Below, piece after piece: positions 35,933 to 46,327 of a stretch of 64,000 nucleotides of DNA. The stretch is taken from assembly GCA_010015655.1 (NCBI GenBank), contig ML976664.1, forward strand, positions 948,013-1,012,012, read 5' to 3'. The notes under the pieces are model-generated. The model did not search any database. It was not told the DNA's origin and was given only the letters and a program-made list of their open reading frames with translations. How positions within the stretch are numbered: position 1 is the first letter of the stretch; every line of letters begins with the position of its first letter. This stretch comes from Bimuria novae-zelandiae CBS 107.79 (taxonomy: Eukaryota > Ascomycota > Dothideomycetes > Pleosporales > Didymosphaeriaceae). Position numbers and translations under genes: made by a program.

Positions 35933-36973
35933 CTAGTGCGATATAAAATACACGGGACCGACTATGGGTCCGATCACAGCGCGATTAAGACAACATTTAA
36001 CGTAAACACACCACCTTAAAGAGACGAGGGGAGGCTCCTTTTTAAGAACGCACTATAGGAAGAGATAAGATAAAAGATTATAAGGACACTGCTTACTAAA
36101 CTAGTAATAGGGGATACTTAACATCAGGCAGACTGTCTAATAGAGGCAGTACTTAAGGCGGTCTATAGCCTTACCCTAATAGTAAAGCCGTCACCGTACA
36201 TAAGAAGGTAGTGGACGTCAGATCTAACCTAGCTATAGAGGGTATACACGTATTAGAGAAACCAGGCGAGGGCGCAACGTCGGGCTGGCCAACTTAACCT
36301 AGCTATAAAAGAGAAAGCAAAAGAGGCAGTAAAACAGTTTCACGATACAGCACGGCGATAGCGAAAGTCCTATTAGGACAACTTCTTTGCAAAAGACGGC
36401 AATATATAAAAAGCCACCTAATACCTCCAGCCAGGCAAAAAGGCAGAATTCGGCAAAACCCCGCCCCTAACTAGGGAAGATAGGACTATAACTAAGGGAC
36501 CGTAAGAGTAAGCGGAGGAGATGCTCTCTGTCTTTTTTCTACCACTACCAGAAATAATTAAGGAGGAGGGAGAGAGACACTAAAGAAGGTAACTACCTAT
36601 GCCACCGCTAAACGTAGAAGAGATAGAACGGGTAGTAAATAAGGCAAAACTATAGAAAGCGCCTGGCGAAGACGGTCTACCAGCGGGAGTATAGAAACAA
36701 ATATAGCTAGTAGTAAAATAGGACGTACTGCGCTTGTTCTAAACGTCCATTAATAAGGGTCAACTACCAACTTAGTGGTTAAACGCCAGGATTATCCCCC
36801 TAAAAAAGCCTAGGAAAGATAACTACACCAAAGCAAAGGCGTGGCGACTAATCTTACTACTATTAACACTAGGAAAGATAATAAAAGCGGTGCTCGCAGA
36901 AAGGATATCGTACATGGTAGAGGAGCATAGCCTCCTCCCCACGAACCACTTTAGGGCTAGAAAAAAGCGTTTA

Positions 36974-37260
36974 TTATCGTTTCGGAAATACCTGCTCGAC
37001 CCACAGAGCCAGCCAGTCATCGTCAATCCTTCCTTTTCTTGTATTTTCTTGAACGCAAAAAACTTAAATCTTCTAAAAAATTTAAGGGGGGTACTTATAA
37101 CTCTATAGAAGCCCTTTATCTACTTTTAGTATATTATTATCCAAAGTTCCTTGTGTGGTGGAGAGAAAAGCGAAAAAAAGGAGACCAGAACAGAAAATAC
37201 GCGCAGTCTGATGAGAAATACGCCTTAAGTGGGTCGAGCAGGTATTTCCAGAATCACCGA
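36974..37260. mobile_element. MITE (287 bp) in the right LINE
   Basis: Absent from the left LINE, where the sequence runs AGCGTTTAGCCAAAC. Ends are inverted repeats of about 31 bp sharing GGAAATACCTGCTCGACCCAC, flanked by TA (36972-36973, 37261-37262). TA target and size fit a non-autonomous Tc1/mariner-type element. No coding capacity. Confidence 0.75.
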
Positions 37261-39604
37261 TAGCCAAACAAGCGCTGCTGGTGCTGCAGGAGCACATATA
37301 TTAAGCATAGAGGCAGCGAAAGGTGCTTAGCCTTATTAGCTTTAATATTAAAGGTGCATATAATAGTGTGTGCAAGGACAGGCTAATATAGAGGCTATGC
37401 GCTAGAAGGATCCCCTAAATTCTAACGCGTTAGGTAGACGCCTTCTACTTAGAGCGAATAGCGAACATTGTAATAAATAGACTATCGTCAGAGAAGAGAG
37501 ACCTGCCACAGGCAGGGCTACCATAGGGCTCACTACTATCGCCTATCCTCTTTCTCTTCTTTAACGCCGATCTCGTCCAGGGCCAGATTAACAGGGATAA
37601 GGGGTTAATCGCATTTATAGACGACTTTAGCGTATAGGTAACAGGTTACTTAGCCACAGACAACTACAAGGGGCTCTAAAAGTTTATTAGCTACGCGAGC
37701 AGCTAGGAAAAGCAGAGTAGTATAACCTTTAAGGCGGATAAAATAACGCTAATATACTTTACACGGAATAAGGGGCGGACCTACACCTAACTAATTAGAG
37801 TAAAAGGCTAAGAAGTTAAGCTAGTAGACGAGGCAAAGATACTAGGGGTTATTATAGATGTAGAGCTCTAATATAAGAAGCATATAGCAAGAGCAGCAAC
37901 GCGAGGACTAAAAGCAGTAATAGCACTTTCCTAGTTAAAGAACCTGTCACCTTAAATAGCTCGACAGCTGTTCAGAGCCATAGTGGAACCAGTCGTAGAC
38001 TACGTATCTTGTGTATGGCAGCACGTAGCTAAGCATACCCCCTTAGCATTCTAGAATATCCAGAGGATAGGTGCAAAGGCCATTATTAGCTACTTTTAGA
38101 CAACAGCTACAACAATCGCAGAGGCTAAAGCAGGCATACATACGGTAATAAAATAGCATAGCTACAAAGTAATAAAGCTTTAGGTTAACATCTACTCCCT
38201 GCCTAGGACAAACCCGCTAATATAGTTATGTTTTAAGCCATTTGCAAGATTTATTTTACCCCTCTAAATAATAGCCTTAGCGCATGAAGATATAGACACT
38301 AGCTACATAGAAATAATTATGCTATATGTAATTAGCCCGTGGAGCAAACGCATCACGACAACAGCAGAGCTAGACTTAGAGAAGGCTATAGCACTAGTAC
38401 ACTAAAAGGATAGAATAAAGATTATAACTAGCACGTCGGCGCGCCGTGGCAACGTCAGAGTAGGGTAGGTAACACTAGACACCTAGGACAACAGGATAAA
38501 TAAACCCCGCACTAGCTCTGCTATCCTAGGCCTAAGGGAAGAGCAGAACCCGTATATAGCAAAACTATTTACTATTACAAGAGCGCTAAAGGCTCTAGGG
38601 AAACCGCACTAGAGGCGAATCGTAATCCTTATAAGAAACCTAGCCGCCCTTCAGGTGGTTCGCTAGCCAAAGAGACAGTTAGGATAACATATTATCTAAA
38701 GAATTTACCGCACAATCCAGGACCTGGAGATGCTAGAAAACAAAGTAGATCTTATATAGATTACAGTAAAATGCAGCAATGCTCTTATAGACAAAGCAAA
38801 GAAAGCAGCAAAGAGGACTACGCAAAAGGGCAGTACGCTACCTATATAATAGCTTTAAGCTAAATCAACTATTATTAACACGACAATAGCAAAAGCATAA
38901 GTAAAAAGAACTCTACTAGACAGCACAGGTGCATATAGCAAGCGGATAGATATAGCACTACTAGGACAACATACCCGCAAGTTATACAACAACCTTAGCA
39001 GATAAGAAGCAACCGTGTTAGCATAGCTACGCACAAGGATAATATAGCTAAACGCATATCTCTACTAGATTAGAGCAGCAGATTCTAGGGCATGTGCTTA
39101 TAGCTATATAGAAACACTTAAGCACTTCCTCTTCTAATACGCGCGATAGGACACGCTTAGGGAATAAATGCTAGAGTAATTAGACACGCTAAGGGGAAGC
39201 CTCTTATTCTACCTTAGAGGGAGAGCAAAGACAGATCCAGCGAAGACATGGACACCAAGCATAGAGGCAGTAAAAGCGACAATTCAATACGCAATAGCGA
39301 TAAAACGCCTAAAAATAGTAAGCGGAACGTAGGAGAAAAAGACTAACCCTTTTACTTAGCAGGTTCTGCTTTATTTGCCAAAGAAGGGACACTGAATACT
39401 TAGGGGAATAGCCCTAAGACAACTTGCTACTAACTACTTAAGAAGGACTCTAGATACATAGAGTTAGGATAAACAGACACGAGGATGGTTATCTATAGGG
39501 GCTAGAGGGAGTTAGGTCACTACTATAAGCTCTAGTATGTAGTTAGCGTAAAAAGGCCCTTTAGGCGAGTGAGCCGGGCGTAATAAATCAATCAATCAAT
39601 CAAT

Positions 39605-39616
39605 CGATACCGGTCA
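39605..39616. repeat. 12-bp target duplication of right LINE (3' side)
   Basis: CGATACCGGTCA, six bases inside the right end of the inverted-repeat element; pairs with 33443-33454. Confidence 0.85.
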
Positions 39617-39624
39617 CCACTGTA

Positions 39625-41295
39625 TCATGCGGCATCGCCGTAAGCAGCTCGTCACGGAATGGTGTAGTAGGAATAGGCAGAGCAATTAAAATCTGTAATA
39701 ATAAAACTCTTATCCTCTCTACTACACTAGGCAAGATGGAAGAGCAGAACCCGTATATAGGGGAGTTAGTAGTAATAGCAAAAACTATAGACATGCTACT
39801 AAAGCTTAGGTCCTATAATATTACACTAGTAACGAGAAATAAAGCTATTATACTTATACTAAGAAGACCGCACTAATAATTAAGATAAAGATATATTAGT
39901 AGTATCTATAGATTAATTATAGCACTAGAAAGAGAGGGGAATACGATATCGTCCTATAGCTCCTAATAAGCGAAGAATACGAACTTGCAACACTCGCTAA
40001 AAGGAAGGTAAAGGAAGCTATAATACTAGGCGCTACACTACAGGCATGTTAAGATCCCAAAGGAGTAGCTGGTTCCTAAGGGGCTAGGGTTGGTTCTCGG
40101 GCAGGAGTACTGGTAGGACAGGAGAGGGTCGTAGTGATAGCTTGCGCTTGTCACTGGGGCGTTGGTATCGAAGGTGTGTACAGCATAATCAAATCAACAA
40201 GGTTGCTTATTCAGATCCAAACGATAGATTAATAAATAGGTTAAACACGATAATAAGAGCCCACCCTCGTGTTCCTATATACTAGGGGAATCCACCCTCA
40301 CATTAAGGGTTGCCATCTCTGATGGTTCCGCCATCAGTGATGGTGTGGCTTGGCGTGATGGTAATCACGTGACCTCGGTAGTGCGGTCCCACCGTGAGTT
40401 ACCCCGCCGCGCTCACCGTTGGTTGTTCTTTGTTGCGATTGTCTAGATCTTAACAAGGCACCGCTCCCTAGAATACAATTAATAATACTTAATATTATAA
40501 GAAAACTTAGCACTACTAAAAGACTACTAGAAAAGGTTAAGAAATACTCTAAAATAATTAATACAGCACTACTAGGAAAGCATACACGGTAACTTTATAA
40601 CTAATTATTATAAAAAGAAGCTAGCGTACTTGCTTAACTTAGAACAGGCATAGTAAGGTTAAACGTATATTTACACTAAATTAGAGCCTTCGCGATAGAT
40701 TAGTGCAAGTGCAGACAAGCGCGAGAGACCGTAGAACACTTTCTCTTCCGATATAGAAGATGGATAACGCAGAGGACGGAGATGTTACAATGTACACAAA
40801 TAAACAGAAGCAACATGTCTTTCTACCTAGGTGGAAAGGCCCCTACGGATGACGAGAAATGGGCTCCAAATATAGACGCGGTCCGAGCAACAATACAGTT
40901 TGCAATTGCTATAGGTCGCCTTAACGCAAACTAATAGTAGATAAACGAAGATTTTTAACCTAATCTTATATAATTAACCTACCCTATATATTACCTTGTG
41001 GCATAGAAGCAGGCTCCGCTTCACCCGCTAAAGATAGAATGTTAAATACTTAGAGAATGCACTCTAAGCTAGTCTATAATTAATACTACTAACCTATAAG
41101 AAATTAGAGAGAAAGGGTAAGCAGAGAAGGACAGAAGCGTAAAGGAATTAAATATAGGCTAAATAAGATTAGAACCTGCTAGAGGAAGTAGAACAATATA
41201 GATATAAGGGCTAAATAAGGCTAAGATTACTAGAGGAAGTAAAACAGTAAATTAGCGTTAGTAGCCCTTTCGGCTTAGCCGCCGGGCGTTAATGA
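39625..41295 (+). mobile_element. 5'-truncated LINE relic (RNase H/3' end), interrupted by a solo LTR
   Basis: AT-rich, stop-filled plus-strand sequence resembling the RNase H and 3' parts of the Tad-type LINEs (for example EEQNPYI at 39738-39760 and a TIQFAIAIGRL-like end near 40890-40920), but divergent, so another family or an older copy. It ends about 41295 at GCCGGGCGTTAATGAAGTG, similar to the GAGCCGGGCGTAATAAATC end of the other LINEs. Split at 40047-40455 by a solo LTR. Boundaries are approximate. Confidence 0.6.
40047..40455. mobile_element. Solo LTR (409 bp) with perfect 5-bp target duplication
   Basis: Starts TGTTAAGATCCC and ends TAGATCTTAACA, a TG...CA LTR with short inverted ends (TGTTAAGATC/GATCTTAACA). 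AGGCA immediately precedes and follows it. GC content is clearly higher than in the RIP-mutated LINE relic it interrupts, so it arrived later or escaped RIP. A single LTR without internal domain indicates recombination between the two LTRs of a Ty3- or Ty1-type element; which class cannot be told. Confidence 0.88.
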
Positions 41296-41493
41296 AGTGT
41301 GTGTGTGTATCATGCGTCTACCATACTCTCGTACAACACCCCCATATGCCCCCTGCCAGCCATCACATACAACCCATTACCCTCCAACACCTCGCCTACA
41401 CAATACCGAGTGCTGGAGTATCCCTCTCTAACCCCACATCCCTAGTAAAGATGCTGAATTTCATATACACGCTTAATGGTATGATTAGAGGTA

Positions 41494-43327
41494 TCACCGC
41501 TTCGGCCGCATATCCACCACCTCCAACGGCCCATTATCTAGCTCCACGACATGCCCGGGCTTCAGCGCCTCCGTGTAGATATTCTCCACATGGTGCGGAT
41601 GGAAAATGCCTGGTTGGGTGCACTCGAGAATCGCTTGTTTCCCTGGGGGATCTGTGAGGCGGAAGCAGCCCCAGCTATGCACTGTTAGTTAGCTCATATT
41701 CGCCTTATCGTTGACTTATATTCAAGGAGTGCTGCAACAGCTTGGGTGAAGTGACGTACCTGGGAGATTTACTCGGGGCGCACACAATCGCGATACTCTC
41801 GGGCATCATGACCTGGTACCCCACGTGCGTGTGCAAGTCCCGCGAACTCATGAAGCACGTCTGGCTCGGGTGCGTGTGTATCCAGCCGAGCACCATTAGC
41901 TCCTCCTTGTCGCAGTAATCGAACAGGTCGCTTTCGTTGGTCATCTCGCACGTATCGCTCGTACTGGTCTGCGCGGGGATGACTAGACGGGTGATGAACA
42001 GCGCGTTGTTCTTCAGTATGCCGCACAGCATGCCGCATGTTTCGAGGTTCATTCGCGTGTTCCTTTCTGCGGCGGCTAAGAAGTGTTTTCGTAAGGGAGT
42101 TGGGAGGAAGATGGTACGGAGTGGAGTGCCGTTCTCTAGGTAGGCGGAAGGCTTGAAGGTGAATTCGTCGAGGTCGGTGGTTGGAGTGGAAGCACGCGCG
42201 GTGGGACGGACTTTGCTAGGAATGGGTGGCACAGAGGGTGGGGCTTCAGTGTACTTGCCGGGTACTGGGGGTGGTTGTGGCTGTTGCTCGGAAAGAAGTC
42301 GGGGAGTAAGGTCTCGCGGCGGTTTTGGCGGAAGTGCGGGTGGAAAGACGGAGGAATCGTAAGAAGGTGGGAGATGCTCTTTTGGCGGCCGGGCTGGTAC
42401 TGGCTGCGATGAGTGGGTATCTGTCCATCGCTGTTGTTGGCCATGGTGTGGTACTGAAGGGTAGTGGTATGAAGAAGTTGTCTGTGATTGTGGCCGCTGT
42501 GAATGTCAGCCTCATGTCTGCTTTTTTTTTTTTTTTTTTTTTTGGGAGTTGACCCACCGAGAAATCCGACGCACGATGTCCGTTCTGCTGCATGCGCGCA
42601 ATCTCCTGAAGCTGTGCCGAAAGATCACCATCTGCCTCCACACTATGGTGCCCCAGCTCTTTCTCCCAATCTCCCCACACGCCACCTGTTCTCCTGTCAC
42701 TTTCCTCCTCTTCTGACACACCAGCTTGCCGCACATTTCTTCGCGCCGCATCCCTTCTCTTAACCTCCCTCTGCGCCAGTTTCGCCGCTAGCGACTGATT
42801 GCCCACCGCATCCAGCGATTGTTTCTCATAGCTCCTCCTAGGTGCTTGTCCCGACGGACCGTCCCATTCCTGGGGCACAAGCCTGACGCTCTTCTCTTCT
42901 ATCGATTGCAAAGTCTTCTGTTGTGCCTTCCGCCTTGCCTGGTAGTCCTCATACCTCTTCTTTATGCGCGGCCGTATCTCCTCCATCTTCTGGATGTCTT
43001 CGCGTGCATCTCCCGTCGCCTTGCTGAGCGCTCTGCGGTTCTCGGGGTCGTTCCTCTGGGGGTGCTTCTGGAGATGGTCGAGCAACAGGTGCGCATGTCT
43101 GTATAATAGGAGATATGTCTGTTGGTCGTTTCCCTCTGCCGCGTACACTTGCGCCTGGCAATCATCAGCTCGCACACGGACATGGGCGTGCGGCAGCAAC
43201 GTACTTCCTTCTTCATAGAGTTTGCTGTGCGCAGCCAGTTCTTCAGTGGAATATACGGGTTGTATTCATATTTCGCCGCCAGATCCGTGAGCTCATGCAC
43301 ATCCAGAGGCGCGTTGTTGAACGCCAT
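41494..43327 (-). CDS. sst2: AMSH/STAMBP-type K63-specific deubiquitinase (JAMM metalloprotease)
   Basis: Four exons: 43327-43205, 43154-42558, 42496-41760, 41674-41494 (introns 50, 61 and 85 nt), 545 aa. Enzymes of this type (S. pombe Sst2, human AMSH) trim Lys63-linked ubiquitin chains at endosomes, acting with ESCRT-0. The N-terminal helical dimerisation/MIT-like region includes YNPYIPLKNWLRTA and YLLLYRHAHLLLDHL; coiled and low-complexity Pro-rich linkers follow (about 100-330). The C-terminal JAMM domain has Glu392 (NLETCG) and GWIHTHPSQTCFMSSRD with His447, His449, Ser457 and Asp460, then the AMSH-type MMPESIAIVCAPSKSPSWGCFRL segment and FHPHHVE. All zinc ligands are present, so activity is expected. 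Intron 2 holds a 22-base A run (T22 at 42522-42543) that mimics a poly-Lys frame if unspliced. Confidence 0.93.
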
Positions 43328-43877
43328 GGTGCTGTCGGAGGGGTATCGTGGACACGCGGGGAGAGCTCAAGGGCAGAACTGGGATGAAGAAGGAGAGACC
43401 GTCAGGCAGCAGGGAAACAGGCTTGGGTGTTTCATTTGGGTGGCGCACAATTCACAGACGTGTGTGTTTGTTTCCAGGAGCCGCGTACTGTGACGGGTCG
43501 GCCAGCGGCGGTGCCATCATCGCGGGGCAGCCCGCCGCCCACTTAGGCGAACAGACACGCGGCGAGTCACATTGGGCAGCCGCGCGTGTGGATGGCACTG
43601 TTGCTGCCTTCGTGCCTTGGTCTTTCTACTGATGCAATATACGTTGAGTACTATCAGGCTGCCATATAATGCATACGTTTGGTGTGCTCATGCGGCATTG
43701 AAGGGCTTCACGGCGTAGAATCAGCTCTAACAGGAGCACAATCACGCTGTCACGTGCGGTGCATAGGCCCAAATGTGAAGCGGATCAAGAATGGATTGCG
43801 CGTCTAGGTAGTCCAAAGCAAGTTTTCAACCAAGTAGATAGCCGTCTAGCCAAACGCCAGGGTATCCAATTCGGCCC
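43328..43877. other. Intergenic between AMSH and Pkr1-like genes
   Basis: Promoter of the minus-strand deubiquitinase gene and 3' flank of the Pkr1-like gene; no further gene seen. Confidence 0.5.
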
Positions 43878-44501
43878 TCATCTCTCACCCGAGTCCTGAG
43901 ACAGCTTCTCCCACTCGCTATCCGTGCTCAAGTCGCCCGTCGACTCGCCCAAGCTCCTCCTCTGCTTGACCTTGTCGTCAGGCACAGGCTTCAAGCCCGA
44001 GCTCGCGCCCACATCCGCCACCGGGGTGCTGCCTCTCAGCGTCGCCACGCTCTCTACCGGCGGCTTCTCGACAAACACGGTGCTCTCTGTCTCGGGGCGC
44101 GGCGCGCGCGGCGGATTCGCGCGTATCTTGGGCTTCTGCTTCTCTTCCACCTCGGTTTCCACGCCTTCCGTGTCGTCGCCGGAGTCCATGGCATCCGCGT
44201 CCCGCGCGCCTGCTCTTTCTTTCTCTTTATCGCGCTTCGCTTCTCGGATGCGCTTCGCCTCCTCTTCTTTCGCCTGTGCGGCGCGTATCTCGCCTGCGAA
44301 CCAGTTGATCGCGTACCAGAGGCCTCCGCATAGCGCAGATAGAATGTAGAAGTGTATGCTGTTTGTCGCGATCAGGAGCGTGAAGAAGAGCAGCTGGAGC
44401 GCGGCGAAGGAGGCGTTGGTGGCGACGAGGAGGGTGGGAGTCGGGCCGGGCTCGAAGATGGACAGCCACAGGTTCTCGAAGAATGTAGCGACGGACGCCA
44501 T
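43878..44501 (-). CDS. pkr1: Pkr1-like V-ATPase assembly factor
   Basis: Single exon, 207 aa. Pkr1 is a small ER membrane protein needed to assemble the V0 sector of the vacuolar H+-ATPase. The N-terminus carries the family signature: LWLSIFEPGPTPTLLVATN (12-30), then two hydrophobic segments (about 31-47 and 49-67, with HFYILSALCGGLWYAINWF) forming a hairpin. The cytosolic remainder is charged: a Lys/Arg/Glu-rich helix (about 70-100), an acidic stretch (DSGDDTEGVETEVEE) and Ser/Pro-rich sequence to the end. Longer than the yeast protein through this tail, as in other filamentous fungi. ATG 44501 directly precedes the conserved start MASVATFFENLW. Confidence 0.9.
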   Translation of the reverse strand: MASVATFFENLWLSIFEPGPTPTLLVATNASFAALQLLFFTLLIATNSIHFYILSALCGGLWYAINWFAGEIRAAQAKEEEAKRIREAKRDKEKERAGARDADAMDSGDDTEGVETEVEEKQKPKIRANPPRAPRPETESTVFVEKPPVESVATLRGSTPVADVGASSGLKPVPDDKVKQRRSLGESTGDLSTDSEWEKLSQDSGER

Positions 44502-45222
44502 GGTGGTTGTTTGCTGCGTTGGGTAGAGTTTAAGCTAACTGTGAAGCGGTGCGGGTCTGTTTGCTTGGAGCTTTGGGCGTTGGAAGCTAGACGAGAGCTT
44601 GCAAGTAGTCGCGGGGTGACATCTGCCCCGCCGGGTGCCTAGCGGACAGGACAAGTGGTGCGTGGAGGTGCTACGTGTCGAGTGCGCGACTGCTGCCTGT
44701 GAAGGATACTCCGTGTTAGGCTGGTTGGGAGCTTGGGAGGATGAGTCTCGGTGGGAACCCGGCGAGAGGAGCTCGGTGCAGGTTCTTGACGTGTCTGATG
44801 GTTCGCGGGGTGGAATGGCTGGCGCCAGGACGCGCTATCAAATCCCGAGCACAGGAATTGCAGACATGGTCACGTTCATGATCCGTATATTAATCAGAAC
44901 ATCAGTCATGTGAATATATTACATTGACCATTGGAGGACACGCTAGTAGTACTGAAAATCGGCGTGCATCACCAGCCAAATGTCCTCGTCATCGCGCAAA
45001 GCCCCAATGCAGAGACCGGTAACCGTGGAGCTCAATGCCAGCCCTGGAGTACAGCTTTTGCCATCGCCCTCAAGCTTTACATAACATCCTCACGGACCAT
45101 TTCCAACGTACAATCGTACAGTGCAGAATAATGCAGTACCATTACTCACACCCAGCCCTGAAGCGCCCTGATAACACATCAGCCACCTCCTTCCGCATTG
45201 CCCATAGCCGAACTTTGCTCCC
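44502..45222. other. Intergenic, no gene seen
   Basis: Promoter of the Pkr1-like gene on the left, 3' flank of the CaaX protein gene on the right; only short chance frames. Confidence 0.5.
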
Positions 45223-45837
45223 TCACATGACAGAACAGGGGCCGTCGCTTGTCGATCGCCGGTACTTATACTTGTAGTCGTGCTTTCGGTAGCGTTTCCC
45301 ACCTTTGTATCCGTAGTCATCGTAGTAGCGACGGCGTCGACCGCTGTCATAGCCATCATAACAATAGTCGTCGCAGCAAGTATCCACGCAAGGCTCGTTG
45401 CAGATCAATCGCTGGTTCGAAACGGGCACCGCAGAGCCGTACGAAATAGCTGGAGATCCATACGAAACCGCGGGACCACCTGCACCGTAGGGACCAGTCG
45501 CCCTGGTGTCGCCGCCATAGTAGCCACCTCCACGCATACTGCCACAGAGGTGCGGGACATGCATCGAACCAGCCCAGGTATTGCCAACGGCGAAGTCTCC
45601 ACCGTAATGGTTGCGAATCAACTGGTTACAGCCCCAGGGACCCTGGATCATCTGAAGAGTCTCGCCATCGGCGAAGCCACCGTTGCATGTAGGGCATGAG
45701 TAGGCCGGCGCGACAAGATAGTTGACTGTCTGTCGATAAGGGCAGTTGAGCAGGTCGCGACGGTATCCACAGGACTCGGTCATCGAATGCCACGAGTGTC
45801 CGCAGGTGGGAGAGTCGTACTGAGTGCAGAGACACAT
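45223..45837 (-). CDS. Cys-rich protein with C-terminal CaaX box, function unknown
   Basis: Single exon, 204 aa. The N-terminal half is rich in Cys and His with CxxC-like spacing (CLCTQYDSPTCGHSWH, YSCPTCNGGF, NEPCVDTCCDDYC), suggesting metal binding. A Gly/Tyr-rich segment (SMRGGGYYGGDTRA), then a very basic Tyr/Lys/Arg tail (RRRRYYDDYGYKGGKRYRK) lead to the final residues CSVM. C-S-V-M fits the CaaX rule with Met last, preferred by farnesyltransferase; with the upstream polybasic stretch it predicts a lipid-anchored membrane protein. There is no signal peptide or transmembrane segment. I cannot name the family; the metal-binding and lipidation roles are inferences. Confidence 0.75.
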   Translation of the reverse strand: MCLCTQYDSPTCGHSWHSMTESCGYRRDLLNCPYRQTVNYLVAPAYSCPTCNGGFADGETLQMIQGPWGCNQLIRNHYGGDFAVGNTWAGSMHVPHLCGSMRGGGYYGGDTRATGPYGAGGPAVSYGSPAISYGSAVPVSNQRLICNEPCVDTCCDDYCYDGYDSGRRRRYYDDYGYKGGKRYRKHDYKYKYRRSTSDGPCSVM

Positions 45838-46327
45838 TGTGAAGGATACTCGTGGATTCTAAGACCAGTCTCTGGTAGATTGGTGATGAACAGGAGACGA
45901 CCACCGAGCAAGAGTCCGATTGTTGCCGTTGAGTAATTAATTGAGAACGATGCCGTCCGCGAAGTCTGTATAGGCAATCTTCCCCGTGCTGTTGGCTGAG
46001 ATGGAGGAAGTCGATGGGGCGTAGAAGCTGTTGTAGACTTGGCAGGTCTTTGATTGACAGACTGGAGGAGGGGTGATGGTGTACTTCCACTAAAACGAAG
46101 GACAAGTTGGAGGTATTGGCGTGAGGCACGAAAGATGCGCAGATTGAACTTTATATATGACTGATGGCCGTCCTCCACGATTGGACCTCAGGCGCTTCTT
46201 TACACGTTGCGTGGACAGTCGATCTTCATTTCACTTCCAGGCATTGAATGCTTTCGTCGTTCATTGCAGAACGCGACTGCACAGCGTGCCTTGGAGCAAG
46301 TGCGCCTTCGCGAAGCGTTGGAGTAAT
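45838..46327. other. Intergenic, promoter of the CaaX protein gene
   Basis: No gene seen. A TTTATATATG stretch near 46150-46160 lies upstream of the minus-strand gene; short frames here are chance. Confidence 0.45.

Larger units (their letters stand above)
33455..39604 (+). mobile_element. Tad-type LINE, RIP-degraded, right copy with nested insertions (6150 bp)
   Basis: Plus-strand, inverted copy of the LINE at 25672-31109, ending in AATAAATCAATCAATCAAT and bounded by CGATACCGGTCA. Coding remnants: CCHC (34698-34740), endonuclease SDH (about 35967-35977, intact here), reverse transcriptase AFIDDF (37611-37628, intact here), RNase H region (about 38440-38800). It is full of stops from CpA-to-TpA change. 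Subtracting the 385-bp insertion, its 13-bp duplication, the 287-bp MITE and its TA leaves about 5463 bp, nearly equal to the left copy, so both are close to full length. Confidence 0.88.
25654..39622. mobile_element. Inverted-repeat element carrying a HET gene, both repeats split by LINEs
   Basis: Left end: TA then TAGTGGTGACCGGTATTG (25654-25671). Right end: CCGGTCACCACTG then TA (39622, TA 39623-39624). Read inward past each LINE, the arms stay inverted copies for about 90-100 bp more (31122-31205 against 33442-33360), for example GGTTTCCGGTT and GCCACTTCAACGTGCGCTT, differing mainly by C/T and G/A changes. Removing both LINEs and one duplication each leaves about 2.36 kb with TA-CAGTGG-like ends, as in Tc1/mariner elements, whose only intact gene is the HET gene. 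No transposase is seen, so if mobile it would be non-autonomous. The alternative is an old inverted duplication around the HET gene. Confidence 0.55.

Noticed and set aside
42500..42560. Poly-Lys coding segment in the AMSH gene
   Set aside because: It lies in an intron with GTGGGT donor and TTCACAG end; splicing restores the frame leading into the JAMM domain.
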